Shown here piece by piece: positions 23,882-37,800 of a DNA stretch of 64,000 bases. The stretch is taken from NCBI GenBank assembly GCA_022747635.1, contig JAKTNV010000019.1:9921501-9985500 (forward strand), given 5' to 3'. The notes under the pieces were generated by a model. It was not told where the DNA came from. It worked only from the letters and a program-made list of their open reading frames with translations, and made no database searches. Source of the DNA: Hetaerina americana. Its lineage: Eukaryota > Arthropoda > Insecta > Odonata > Calopterygidae. Each line of letters starts with the position of its first letter. The stretch's first letter is position 1. The position numbers were made by a program, and so were the translations under genes.

Positions 23882-24990
23882 TTGAAAATTTTGGTTTCCA
23901 CACTAACTTGTTGCGAGCTCTGCATTTCAAAATTGCCATTTTCCAGCAAGTGCAAATGACACAAATAGGCTTCATTTCATGAAAAATATGGGAAGCATTG
24001 ATAAACTTAAAACTAAGTCTCTTCAGCAATTCATGTATTACATTGCACAGCAATTTAATGCACCTCATAGGGTGTACCCCTGTATTATGTTAATGTTATC
24101 TCCACCTCCAATTTCGTGTATGCTCCCGTTATATTTTTGTGTCCCAGACGCCTTATTGTTTCAGTTCCTCGAAATGAAGGTTGAAGGGCAATTTTTCTGT
24201 AACTGATGAGTGCTATGTAATAAACTCTTCAGGTGTATGGTATTTATTAATGTCAAGCTTGTAACCGTAGTGTTAGCATGCTAAATGGGGTCTTGTTGGT
24301 GTATGCTTCCAAGGTTCTAAGAAAAAATATACTTTGACATTAAAATTTAGTAATATTGTTCATTTTGTTGCAGATAGGAAGTAATAGAATTGTGATGGAA
24401 GTGAAACAATGCTAGTTATTCTTTTGATGAAATGCCAGTGATTTTGCTCATTGTACATAATTACCCCCTGGCCTGTGGCTTTGTCTGGCTAATGTAAGCA
24501 CAATGCATAGTGCATACCCTGTAGGTAATAGAGGTGTTATAAAGTGCATCGAGGAAAAGCAGGTGAAAATGCTCTGGTTTGGGGCTGTCAGGTAATTGTT
24601 TTCATCAGAATTGTATAAATCGAGTCAATGATTTGTTTCTTCTCTGTGATGTTTAAGCATTTTTATGATTATGTTGATTGTAATATGTATTTTATTGTAT
24701 ACTTAAGTGAAGCTATCATTTTTTTCTATTTGGGCCCTCACAGAAACTGTTAAGTAAATGGCCATTACATTTTGTAATAAATGATTTGCATTTTGTAATA
24801 AATGATTTGCATTTTGTAAAACTGGCAGTCCTATCCGGCAGGCACTCTTGAAGCCAGCTTGTGATAATTACTTCCTGCTAAATGTTGAATGTGTTACTAA
24901 ACTTGAATACATGACATTATATTTGTTTATTGTTTCGACTCAGTGATCTTGGATTTGAATTTGTAATTCCAATAAAAGTGCTCTGAAAAA
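23882..24990 (+). other. Gdi: Probable Gdi 3' UTR with several polyadenylation signals
   Basis: AATAAA hexamers on the plus strand lie at 24219-24224, 24776-24781, 24797-24802 and 24971-24976. The last is followed by a T/G-rich stretch and is the best distal site, giving a 3' UTR of about 1.1 kb. Alternative shorter ends are possible. No other coding frame is convincing in this stretch. Confidence 0.55.
24768..24820. repeat. 21-bp tandem repeat, 2.5 copies, duplicating a poly(A) signal
   Basis: The unit CATTTTGTAATAAATGATTTG occurs at 24768-24788, again at 24789-24809 (one to two differences at most), and as a partial copy at 24810-24820. Each full copy carries AATAAA, so the duplication multiplies the candidate polyadenylation signals of Gdi. 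Confidence 0.85.
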
Positions 24991-25727
24991 TATTTGTCAG
25001 TTGATTTATTTTCTCTCAAAATATCAGCGACTGCATTTGGATCTTAGTTATGTAGAATCAGCTGCAATGGTTAGAGGAATGGATTTATTATGTTGAGTCG
25101 CTTTGCATTTTTCTTATTTTGAAACTGTTTCTTCCCAAGTGTTTGAGGAGGATTTACTAAGAACCGGCAACAAATTGTGCCAAGGGCGCAGAGCTGACAG
25201 AATTCCCCTGCGCAAGACTTTAAAATTTAAGAAAGCATACACACTGGTAATTATTGGATTAGACCAAAATTACTGTTTTTGAAGAGATTGCACCCAAATT
25301 ATAACAAATATCCATATGCAGCAAATGCCTGATTTGTAAATATAGATAATGGAAATCATGTGATGCCCAAGCTGAATTTCAAAGATCTGGGTAGCGTATG
25401 ATATAAATAAAATGGCATTTGTTTTTCAAACAAGATGCTTTGGCTAGCAAGGTTCCAATTGAAATCAGCACCAGTGACATACATGTATCATTTAAAATAG
25501 TAAGAATTGGTGCATCACTAACCCTGCAAGTTTGAATTTTTTGTATTGTAATCTTCCTAAATTTCTACTTGAAATCTTAAATAGAATCAAGTTCTTTTCC
25601 ACCCACGGGAGAAAGAAATGACAGGTCAGCCTGTAAATGCCATATATGTTCCACCTTAAACCTTCGATAACCAATTGCCTTCACTTGTTATTCAGACCAA
25701 ATCAAGGATGTCTCATTTACTTCAATA

Positions 25728-25804
25728 TACAGGGTACAGCAACATAACTTCCTTTTTGAGAGCATTTTGCATCTGGAAAAAGGAAGGTATGTTGCCACAC
25801 CCTG
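25728..25804. mobile_element. Minimal TIR element (MITE), copy 1
   Basis: A 75-bp unit with inverted termini CAGGGT..GCAACATAACTTCCTTTTT and CAGGGTGTGGCAACATACCTTC, preceded by TA; the right TA has mutated to AA. Almost the whole unit is the inverted repeat. The same sequence family occurs at 30381-30454. Confidence 0.78.
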
Positions 25805-26683
25805 AAACTACTCATTTGACCAAGGGGTGCAGATTTCTTCTACCTTTCAATGGAATTTCTAGGTATTCCACTCTATGCCAGGTAATCTCCACTCAATCCA
25901 CAGTTTAAAATCAATATAACTATTTGGAACTTTTACTCATTCAATATAGATCGAACGGCCTTAGCCGTGCACCTTTAAAACAATGCCAGAAGAGTTTTGT
26001 GAAATGATCTAAATAATGAATGAAGTGTAGCAAATTGAAGATGAAAGCACGAAAAGGAGTAAGAAATTATGGATGATTTAATTTTTTAATGCGCCAGAGA
26101 TCTACGACAGAAATTAGACATGTCTTGATTTTGTGGTTACCAGACCTCAAGAAAAGGCAAGCACCACAGGAATAGGACCTCTCCCCATTGTCCTGATGCG
26201 TAATTTTCACATTCCATGGGACTTATTACATATAGAGTCCTACAATCACTGAAATAAGCCAAACTTAAAGATTGATGCCTCTGATTTATAAACTAGGGTC
26301 AGGATTGTTTCATTCTCTGCCAGAAGAAGATGGTTTTGCACCTTCCTCTTTTGTTTCCCTTTTATCCTTCCTTAATTACCTTTTGTCTCTCACTATCTAC
26401 CCTTGCCTTGTACAACACCTCATCCCTACCCCGGAGACTGTCCATTGCGTTGTGCCACACCAGCTCAGCAAAGTGCCACCATCATCCAGCAGGTGCCAAT
26501 CATTGAAAGATTCTCCACCAAGCAACTGAGCCTGATGAATCATGATTTCCATTTAATCCTCACCCATCCCACTGCTCTTCACTCCCCACTTCATTCTCAA
26601 AATTATCGCCCTAAATTTCTCTTCCTAAGGAGTTAACATATAAATAGATGCCAACTAAGGTGAGTCATTCAAAATAGGGTAAG

Positions 26684-27046
26684 TTTTCTGAAATGGTCAC
26701 AAGAAAATAATCCTATAGCCAATAAAAATAATTAAGAAGAACTCCAATACCGGTATTTCGGTCCCCTGGTGACCATCTACGGGGAGAATCAAATGGGGCC
26801 TTGAATTTGGAAGACTATGCTCTAGGCACTGTCCAAAGTCAAGTGAAGAGCCAAGTAAAAAGCCTAGAGCATAGTCTTCCGAATTCAAGGCCCCATTTGA
26901 TTCTCCCCGTAGATGGTCACCAGGTGACCAAAATACCGGTATTGGAGTTCTTCTTAATTATTTTTATTGGCTATAGGATTCTTTTCTTGTGACAATTTCT
27001 TCAACAGCCAATAGATCCACATCCTCTATTTTTTTCTGAAATGGTC
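26684..27046. mobile_element. Fold-back element 4 with 15-bp target duplication
   Basis: The arms 26696-26827 and 26862-26993 are about 132 bp each, about 95 percent identical in inverted orientation, around a 34-nt loop. A one-sided tail (26994-27031) follows. The direct repeat TTTTCTGAAATGGTC lies at 26684-26698 and 27032-27046. Within the arm, GATGGTCACC..GGGGACC-GAAATACC keeps a stem followed by GAAA, but the CTGA box is not recognisable. Confidence 0.9.
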
Positions 27047-28645
27047 GGGGGCAAAATTTATATTGTAAGAAATTTACAATTAATTTTATGAAAATTTACA
27101 AAATTGAAACAGCATCTTCTCCGTACATCAGCCAAAATTTTCTTTAATCTTAAAGATTTACCCCTTCAACCTTAATACCATAGGCACAATCAAGTGTGTT
27201 GTGCCATTGACTATCATTTCCACTCTTACTGTGGTGTGATTGTAAGACTCCTGGTTGATAAGATAGTCCACAAGGCCACTGAACATCAATTTCTGTCCTC
27301 TATCACACAGGGATTGCAGGTGATGCCTCTCCTGACTAGACCCAAGATGGGTATTTTCCAGGCATTAGAACTTCCTTGGAGAACTGGCCCCGTACTCTCA
27401 CATGGATCATAAATCCTTGCATTGGTTTGACAGCTCGCCATTCAACAGACTAACCTCTACATATTTCTTCTCTTCCGCATGTGATTATTTGTTACATGTG
27501 TTTCATCCAGAGTTTTCATCTTTGAGTTTTTCCTATTTAATTTTCCTTCAGCAACAGTCTTCATCAGGCCTTAGTGTCTACTAAGAGTATCCTGTTCAGA
27601 ACCTATTGTACCTCTTCCTTCTCCTGATCTTCATTAGATATTCAATTTCATATTCATTTGATCTTCATTATTCTCCAGTAGAATTATATTTCCAATACTT
27701 CCAACTCTCTACTCCTGGCATTTTCCATTCCTCTTTACCATAGAGAGAGATATGCTTTAGTGAATTAATTCCAGGTTGGTGTTATGTACTAGCTATTAGG
27801 AGGATTTTCCGCTGGTTGAATGGCTTCTTTGCCTGAGCTATTTTACTTCCATTGTTGATGACTCTAATCTAAATTAACAAATCTCAACCATTTCCAGGTT
27901 TTTCTTTCTCAGTTTGCCTAATATTTGTATTGCCTTCTGCTTTTCTGCCACAGGTCATAACCTTCGCTCGGTCTTTATCTTCAAATTGAAGCTTTTCATG
28001 ATCCCCTTTATAATATGAGTTAACTATTATCTTCTTTAGGTCTCCCCAGGGGTTTTATATTTATTAAAAAAAATATATTCAAAGGGCATACATATATCCA
28101 GGTATTCCAATACTATGAAAATCTCTACAAACCCAAGTAGTTAAAAAACAAGGATACCCACTTTTCTTAATACAGGAGAAACCACACTAATAACCTTGCC
28201 AACCATCTGCTTGTTTGGGAATTTTGGAAATTCTCCCATGAGATGCTGCGAAAAAAAGATGCCTGGTTCATTATATGCATTTCTTTCATACTAAGGCTCT
28301 CTCCTATGGTTATTTCACCTCTTATTGGTCTTGGATCGTATCACGAAACCAAGATAGTTCAAAAAAGTTACTCAATGAGTATGTACCATCTAATGCATTT
28401 TCATCAAACTTATTAAGCTATCTGTATCTTAATGAATCTTTCTTCTTAGCATGTAATTTAAAAAATGAAAATATTACAAAATCAGTTTACTTTATTTGTC
28501 ATATAAATGTACAAAAGATATCATAAAAATTATTCATATGCACTGTAGTAATGTTCTTTTAATTACATGGGAGTCTGCATGTGAGGTCAGATAAATCATT
28601 ACCTAGAAGTCTACCATATTTTCATGCTCGAGTTTCTTGGACTAG

Positions 28646-28846
28646 TCATGGCAGCACAGGGGGAGGATTGCTGACAGCAGGTGGAGGAGGGTTGGCGTTC
28701 TCTACCTGATTAACTATTGCATTAGGGTCAACTGTGACAGACTTGGTGCAGTTATTTGTTTTGAAAATGCCCACTAATCTATCCGATAGCTCAAACATGT
28801 TGGATCTCAAGGAAATGATGATGAATTGCGTGTTGCGAGTCCTCTC
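28646..28846 (-). CDS. SMC4: SMC4 last exon, stop codon 28648-28646
   Basis: [20 protein letters not shown] continues to [14 protein letters not shown], the H-loop region and terminal strand of the SMC4 head. The final 16 or so residues are unusually proline-rich ([15 protein letters not shown]), a lineage-specific tail of unknown role. Confidence 0.97.
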   Translation of the reverse strand, partial: ERTRNTQFIIISLRSNMFELSDRLVGIFKTNNCTKSVTVDPNAIVNQVENANPPPPAVSNPPPVLP

Positions 28847-31800
28847 CTGCAATATAAAACATGAAATAATGTCAAGTTTCTTCCAGCATAAAAGATAAAT
28901 TTGCACAATGTAATAAGCAAAACCCTAAAAAGTTAATTCACCAGAAAGAGATACAATGAATATATGTTAAAAATGAGGATTTACTTAAGATTTCAGTATT
29001 ACATTTAATATTACCAGGAAGAAAATTTTACTTACCCATATAATATTCAGGTATGGACATATAGAATTAAGTTAATTATTAAAGAAAATTCGGTAACATA
29101 AGTGAAACACAAGTACCTGGAATTAGTACCAACACACACTGCAATCACATTTCAGAACTTGACATTTTCGTCATTTTATGGTTATTTATTATAGTCATCA
29201 TATCATTAGTATGATAAAACTGGATTTCAAGATTTACCTGGAAGCTTCTCACATTTTTACAGCAATCATCATTTGCCTTTCCTACTCCCAAAATTGCAAT
29301 GTTTTCACCTCTACTTTCAGTGTAATGGAGGACTATTATATGATCCTTAAGACTTTTTCACCCTATGCACTACACATCTCTTTCACAGATATTTCCCTTA
29401 CTCGTAACAACTGAAATATATATTACCAGAGGGCAATGCCAAAAATACCTTAATATAATTCCCAATAATGGACACGTTCTTGAAGTCCAGAGCCGCATCA
29501 ATTTCGTCCATAACATAGAGGGGAGCAGGTTTGTAATAGTGTAGGGCAAACACCAATGCCAATGATGATAACGTCTTCTCACCTCCAGAAAGATTTGATA
29601 TGTTTTTCCATGACTTTTTGGGAGGTCTGACACTGCAGAAGAAAAACAATAAAAAATTTCTAAATAAGAAATATGACTAAATATTTTGATGATTTTAGGT
29701 TACAAAAAAATTCAATGAATAAAAAGGCAAGACACTTCAATAATTGAAGCAAGTAATTTTCAAATATGCCTGAATTCCAAGCATGAATATCTTTTTCAAA
29801 TAAGTTTGAAGGGATCAGAAAGCACAATCCAGCAAATTCTCTATCCCAATGAAAACAAGATCCCAACCTATTACAAGTACATGACATTTGTAAGTTGGTG
29901 CATGAACTAAGCACCTCAGTACATCAGTTGTTATTTCTGAGTGCTGACTTAAAATATCCACACAGTCCATGGATTCAGAATTTTTAAATGGTGCGCCTTA
30001 ACCTAAGTTTAAATAAAAACAATCTTCAAGAGAATCATGGGTGGCATGATATTTAAGGGAATAAAAATTTGACTCATAATAGACATGGGAAGAACTGGAA
30101 AGGGGAATGAAAACCAGTGAAGAATGCAGAATATAAATTAAGTTTGCAGATTTGAAGCCTTGGTTTGACAATCACCCAAGGGGTTGCAAACATTGCTGAG
30201 CACATTCACAAGTCAGTAAAATAGGTATGGGATGAGAACAAATGCAAACAAAACCAAAGTTTATGCAGTATTCAAGAAAGAGGAAAGCCAAGTAAAATAT
30301 TCAAAGAGGATTTCTTAAACTTGGGCAGGTGGAAAGTTTTATCCATCTCAGAAGTGTTTTGGAGCGAAATGGTCAAAGTACAGGGTTCGGCAACATAACT
30401 TCCTTTTTTATAAAACAAAACCCCTTCAAGAAAGGAAGTTGTTGCCGCACCCTGTAGTTGGGACACAAGATGAACTGCATTAGGCAAAGAAACTTAAGCA
30501 AGGAGGAGGGCTTCCATTGACGAGGACATTGAGTTAGGATGCTAAAAAAAGGTTCACCAAAACTTTTATTTGAAACGGCTTTATATTGCACAGAAACATG
30601 GTCATTGAAGCAAGATATGATAGGTGTAGACTGGAGGCTTTTGAGATGTTGGTGTGGAGAAGATTAAGTGGACAGAAAGGAAAACAAATAAGAAATGCTG
30701 GGTATGGTGGGGGAAGCAAGGGGACCGTAAAGGGAAATTAAAGAGGCAATAAGATGAATGCAGAGCACTTTGATTGATGATGGTGCGTTGAAGAATGTGA
30801 TAGAGGGGAGAATGTTAGGCAAGCGATGAAGGGGCAGGAATAGGATAGGGTTGTGGAATAAACTGAAGGGAGGAAGTAAGCATGCAGAGGGGCTTTCATA
30901 AGTGTCGGATGTCAGGTGGTGTTTTGTCAGGAGAGGCAAGGATATGTATATTTGTGCCATTATACACCTGTCCACCTAAAACCTACCTTAACCAGTTGAA
31001 TACCAATATTAATAATTTATGAGATAATGTAAAAATTATTGAATAATTAGTCTTTCAAGTATATGTTCTCGGCAAAAATGTTTACTTAAGTGTTGATCGA
31101 AAGAGTATGAAATTTAACACTGAACAAACTCTGGGGAGTGTAGTATGGCTTTATGCTAGACGGGGGATGCACAGATTACCTATTTGCATTTCAACAAGTG
31201 ATTAAGAAATGTAAGGTATGAAATAAAGCGACAGGATGAATTTGACAGAACTTAAAATATCCCATTGAAATTGGATGAAATTATTGACTTTGTATTTCCA
31301 CACACTTCATTTAAAAACACTACCCAGGTTTTGACGTTCAATGTTATCATCATGACGTTCAACATCGAAACCTGGGTCATGTTTTTAAATTAAGTGTATG
31401 GAATAACAAAGTCAATAATTTCATTTCATTTCAATATGTTATGCAAATTCCATAAAGTTATGCCAGAGCTAACAACATTCAAATATCCTCACAAAGGAAT
31501 TAATTCTATTGAAATTAGTACAAACCAAACAGTAGCAATAGAGCACTGTTACAACTGATTTCACTAATGACAGTTGGAAAGATCAATTGAAACATCATAG
31601 TAATGCATAAAAACTATCAGTGGTTACTTCAATACCTTGAAAACACTGTGTGCTGGAAGCAGAACATCTCTACGTAGTCATGCCCATAGTTCTCTCAAAT
31701 GATTTTTAATGGGTAAGAGGCATGATTTTCATTCAATATTATTTCTTAAAATAAGATTTCCAAAAGGAATGCTGACATTAAAAAAAGACAAATAAGGTAG

Positions 31801-34800
31801 CTTTTGCATCATAGGTGATATTATAATATGTTTTTCTTCTAATTATGACTCACCTTCACTTATCTTTTCCAGAGTGTTACATCTTTACATCTTCCACCAC
31901 TGACAAATGCATGAATGTGTAACTTTACATTGCAAAAGGAGTGTTCAATATAGAGTGATCATACATTTTCATTGAACTCATTTACTGTACAAAAATTTAA
32001 TATTATGCTATATTATTAGCTTAATGCATTAAAATTATATACGCGGGAGGTTTCACCAATTCAACTCCACTGTTGTGTCTGCAACAGCCAATCCAAGTTG
32101 AAGCATGTTCAGTTTGCCTCACATAACGATTAAGGTAACAAAAAAAGGTAGGATGCTGCATTGAAATTTTGCCTTTCCCAGAGCAAATTCAACAGCAGAG
32201 GCCTGTGCAATGCTACAGAAGGGATACAAATGAAAAATAAGACTGTTCTTCCCTCTAGCACAGCTATAAAATGGTTTTAAATGTTTAAAGAAGGGATACA
32301 ATGAATTTCAAAGGAAGAAGGACCTGGGGCTCATACATGCAGCAACTGGGGCACTGCTACTGCTATCATGAGAGAATGTCATTAAATAACATTAAGATAT
32401 AAAATTTAAAACATAACCGATATTAAAATATAAAAACCATGAAAATGTCATCGGGTGCTACCCAAAAGGAATAGAATAAATACACATGATGCATGTTTTT
32501 GCCTGGTGAGATTAATTAAACTCATGCTGAAATTACAATTACTACCTTGATCAAAAAGTTCCCGGAATAACCACCGTGTGCCGCTCCCATCGTTCCGATT
32601 TGAGTTCTGTTTTTTTTGTTAAATTGGTACATCTGTTGTTGATATTCCCTTTAAATCTTAGTGTCATAACTTGACATTTGCAAAAGTTACGTAGCCAAGA
32701 GTACATCTATCTCTGTGTGTGTTGGCGATTTTTTACAATTTCAGAAATGGATTTAAATTTGCAACAACGAACTTGTATTAAATTTTGCGTAAAAAACGGA
32801 TTTAGTGGCGCACGGACGTTGGAAATGTTGGAAAAGTGTTTCGGCAACGATTCTCTAAAAAAAACGGTCGTTTACCAGTGGCACGAGCGGTTCAGAAGTG
32901 GTCGTGAGTCAATCGAAGATGATGAACGCAGTGGCAGACCATTGACATCGAAAGTCGGTGAAAAAATTGATAAAGTAAAAGAAATGTAGTCAATAACCGC
33001 AAATTAACCATCAGAGAAATAGCGGAGGACTTGAACATTGCCTATGGATCCACCCAAGACATTGTGGTTAATGATTTGGGTTTCCGTCGTGTAGCAGCAA
33101 AAATACCTCAATTTCATGCAAAAAAGAGACCGTGTTGACGTCGCAAAAGACATGATTTGCGAGGCTGAATCCGATCCCACATTCATCAAAAGGATCATTA
33201 CTGGAGACGAGACGTGGGTTTATGAGTACGACACGCAATCCAGACATCAGGCAAGTGAATGGCGTTCACCAAATGAGCCGAGACCAAAAAAAACCACGTC
33301 GTTTTCAGTCAAAAAAGAAGGCAATGCTGACGGTTTTCATGGATTACAACGGTGTAGTGCATCATGAATTTTTGCCAGAAGGCCAGACAGTAAACAAAGA
33401 GTATTATTTGGGCGTTATGAGACGTTTGCGTGAAGCAATTCGCCGAAAGAGACCAGAAATGTGGGCAGAAAACTCGTGGATTTTGCACCATGATAACGCA
33501 CCGTCGCACAGTGCTATCATTATTCGTAATTTTTTGATGAAAAATGCAACAAATACCATCCAACAGCCACCGAATTCACCTGATTTGGCTCCCTGTGACT
33601 TCTTTCTGTTCGATCGAGTTAAAAAACCATTACGGGGAACGCGTTTTAGCAGCCGAGAGGAAGTAATGGAAAAATCGCAGGAAGCACTGATGGACATACC
33701 GAAAACCGAGTATAAAAAATGTTTCGAGGATTGGATCAAGCGCTGGCATAAGTGTGTTGCAGTCAATGGGGATTACTTTGAAGGGGACAATATAGATTTA
33801 GATGAATAAACTTGTATTTTTAATTTTCTGAATAAATTCCGGGAAATTTTTGATCAAGGTAGTATATCTGAAAAATCAATGTGAAGTGTGTTCCTCACCC
33901 TCCCAACAGCCGAGGCCCATCCCACTTCTCCCTCTTCCCCAATGCAAAGAAACCCCTTCGTGGAAAGCATTTTCCATCACCAGAAGAGGGCATAGATGAA
34001 CCAAGCAGCCTGTAACAGCTGCTGCTGATACAATATTGAGGTCAAATCAATTAAACATGTACCACGTATACATTACACGCTCGGCTAACAACACAAAATT
34101 TGTACAGTAAATTATGCAGATAAAAATGTTAAGATTACTGCTTGAGGAATAACCCTTGTTCTGAGACCAGTAGAATATGAAGCATATTTTATATTTTTGA
34201 GTAATATAATATGTAGAATTTCTCTCCAGTTTTCAGATCTTCACCACATAGATTGACACTGTTGTGAAGTTTAGCTGGCCAACAGCATCCAACCAGCATC
34301 TTCAGGTCGAAGTGTGCCACACTCAGAGCAAAACTGTAGTCAACAATGTCAACCTATGCAGCAAAGACCCAATAAATTGAGAGAAATACCACTGATAAAC
34401 ACCAAGGAAACCTAAGAGCCAAGATAGTACATCTAATAATGATTTACCTGAAGTTAACACCCTCACTAAATGGATCAAGGGAGTCAACAAGCTCTAGTTC
34501 AGCATCACCTCCCAAAGTTATCATCTGGTACACTTCCTTCAGTTTGGAAGTGATTGTCGAGAAGCCTGACAGGAACTCTTGGGTACGCTTCCGACGAGCA
34601 TCATCATAAAATTGCCTCTGGTCATTCCTCTTCTTAGTTATCTCCTCTAGTTCTCCAATCCGCTGGAGGTACAGGTCTTGCTACGAAAATAAAAGATTCG
34701 CCTCATTTATCAAATGTAGGAATAACAAAACACCCTTCCTCATTCCATGAAGGGGTACCCCAAATAATACTCCAGCCACCCAAAGTAATCAACCCTATGG

Positions 34801-37800
34801 TTGGTGTTCATAGGCAATGGGAGGGCTCTTCTCATATGAAGTCACGGTAAGTGCAAAACTTCCACATTAACAGGCATGTGAGGAAGGTCTGCATCTTTTC
34901 CTGTCACCTATGGTCTGAATTTGGTAAGGTGTCCACAGGCACCACCTGGATTTGATACCAGGATCCTCCAGGCTGTGGCCAAATGCACTCCCCGTAAGGT
35001 TAATACAAAACCATAAATAATACATAATTTAAATACAGCATGAAGACTCAAAAGCTTACCGAAACAAATATGCATGGGTTCCGTGGGATGCCAGAACATA
35101 ACGAGTAATCTGTTACATTATTTATTACCTAGTCTCTTCCACCTCCCAGTTCTGGTTTATGCTCAAGCATGAGGTGAAGAAAACATGAGCATTTACAGGC
35201 CCAAGACAATCTGAACATAGGGATTTAATTCTAACTGAAAAACTGAATAGTTGAATATATGAAGCTTTGGCAAATTGAAACCTATTTCTCAATATTTTCT
35301 CAGTTGCCATGCCCAAAACATTGTACATGGAGAAAAATTAAATTATGGGGCAAAAAGCAAGGGTTCTCTTAATGTTATAAGCAGTACATGTAGAAAAATA
35401 AAAAATGTACATAAAAAAGGCAGAAGTAAGATTTTCTTTTTTATTTTGCACTTTCTCTGATTCCAACCTCAGAAATAAGGGGCTGCTTTTATGAACTTTT
35501 AAGATTCTAACCAAAACAATACATTGCAGGCTGATATTCATTCTCCAGATTCTTATTTCTAACTTTTCCCAATTTCCTTCATGAATGTAGCACCCATTTT
35601 GCAAGTTTTCTCCTGAGTCTTTGGAATCCGTGTAAATACTTTTTTGCAAACCATCCCATGTTACTGAACTTAACATTGACATCACGTAACTCAGCTATAA
35701 TGCATTGGCCAGAAAAATAGTTAAGAGCAACCTTCCAGGGAAGCGCCAGGTTTTTCAGATGAAATATGAAATATTTGAAGGTTATTTATACTATCGAACC
35801 TTTCCCATGGACTATCAACTTGATACGGTGGAAGGGCTGGCAAATTTCAAAGACACATAGATTTGTGCTGGTGAGGAGTGATAATTGCTCCCAGCAGTCT
35901 CTCTCGTACTAGATGGGTCAAAGGTTAACAGCCAGATGAAAGATGGTCTGCTCAGCATTTGTCCCTCAATAAGGTAGCTGCAAAGGCATCTAACCAAATT
36001 GCTTTCATTTAAGTGATGGCGTCTTGTTAAAAAATCCACAAAGGCAACAGGAAACCATCTTAATCAATTCCCCCAAGAAAATATGATGGGCATGAACTTG
36101 AGAATGAGTCATAGCAACTACAGCACTAGCCCCAGGCATCATGCCCAGCAGCAGGTGGAAGTGCACCCCCACCATTGAAATTCAGACTTTGAATATTACA
36201 ATGATGCTTAGGACAAGGAAGTTGGAATTTAGAAGTGCAGAAGAGCAGGTTAAATCTTACTTCTGTTCTGATAATCGAATTCACATTCCAGGTTCTTCAT
36301 TCAACAATAGAAGAAAAATTGAAGGTGTAATTCGCCATCTGAAACAATGTATAGATAATTTTCTTTGAATAAACCTTATCCATAATATTTTAATGCATTT
36401 TCTTATTTTCCGTTAATTTATACGAAGAAAATTGTTTCACTTAACAAGTGTTTCACATTACGAGTAAGATTCTGGAAGTAATATGCTCATTAAGCAAGGT
36501 TCCACAGTGCATACATAAATAATAATTATATTCCCCAAAACATAATTCTTCCTGATATCGTGCTTTCCCGGCGAATTGCTGTGGAAAAGGCTACTCGGGT
36601 CTTCCAACAGGTCAGTTCCACCATCATTGATGCCAATGGTTTAGAAAACGAGTTGTTTTCCATCGTTGTGTCTTCAGCCCTAAGGATGGAAAACAACTCG
36701 TTTGCCAAACCTTTGGCGTCAATGATGGTCGAACAGATCCAGTGGAAGAGCCATGTAGCCTTTTCCACATAAATCTTCCTGTTCAAAAATAAAAAAAAAC
36801 TAGAATGTTCCCTCTCTGCTACATAGCTCACCATTTATTTTGACCGGTAAATGCTCTAGATATATAAAGAAAAATGCACTTCTAACCCATTCCTGTTTTC
36901 CTGGGAAAAGTATCTTTCCATTAATATTAGTTCAAAAGTTCTAACTTCTTCCTTAGGAAAACTAGGAAGTATTTTATTACTGAATTACTTCAAGAACTTT
37001 TAAGCTAATGGTTTCTTCGCAAATATGCTTATTTCATTCAGGAAGTTCTCTCGGGTTTCCCACCGGGTCAGCGTGGTGTGCACCGACGTTTCGACGGCTA
37101 ACTCTGCCATCGTCTTCAGGGTGAAGACGATGGCAGAGTTAGCCGTCGAAACGTCGGTGCACACCACGCTGACCCGGTGGGAAACCCGAGAGAACTTCCT
37201 GAATACAATACGCCGGGAAAAACTGAGATCCTTCATGCTTATTTCATTTTACAGGATACACTTCAAATATATTTCTTCATAATATGTCACAGCACAACAA
37301 TATGCTCAAAAATTTGCGGTATTTCGAGTATTTTTTCAAGGGCAAGGAAGTGCATATACATGTAATTTCAACCTTGTAATTCTTATCACTATATCTATCA
37401 CAAAATGTTCATAAATAAAAACATTTATCATGATGCTGTATCTGCTGGCACAATTCTATGATTTCAGGGGCTTAACTGTTTACATGCATTTAAATGTAAT
37501 TATTTATCCATTGTGAAAGTCATTTTATGGTCGAATGCATTGATAACCAGATGATAGAAATTATCGACAAAGAAATATGCGAAATTTGCATGAATTAGGA
37601 AGAAAACTGCGTAAATACTGACTCTGATTACAGGGCATAAGACAGGACAGGACTTGGAATAAATTGATGAAGTTACACCTGAAATGGACGAAAGGGTGAT
37701 TGAGAGTGAATCACCTCCCATTTTTAAGGTTAAGTCATATTGTTTCTATGATGCTGGGGTATTGAATAAAAAGGAAATACGAAGAACTCAATGCAGCGAT

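Larger units (their letters stand above)
25000..28480. other. Intergenic region between Gdi and SMC4 (convergent 3' ends)
   Basis: Gdi and SMC4 end toward each other. Between them I recognise only a 75-bp MITE (25730-25804) and fold-back element 4 (26684-27046). The remaining open frames (for example 26272-26636 and 27194-27412) lack motifs and look like chance. Confidence 0.7.
29633..34447 (-). other. SMC4 intron between head exons
   Basis: This 4.8-kb intron carries a MITE, a LINE fragment, fold-back element 5, a nearly intact mariner and a second mariner scrap. The rest is AT-rich with no supported gene. Confidence 0.7.

Noticed and set aside
26697..26992. Two 63-codon frames with almost identical peptides on opposite strands
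   Set aside because: Artefact of the inverted arms of fold-back element 4.
36541..37248. CRISPR array or other prokaryotic repeat system
   Set aside because: Repeats are paired palindromes with target duplications, not regularly spaced direct repeats, and the sequence is clearly eukaryotic.
37000..37282. Overlapping 78- and 85-codon open frames on both strands with nearly the same peptide
   Set aside because: They are the two readings of a perfect 83-bp palindrome (fold-back element 7), not genes. The same applies to the frames at 62520-62833.
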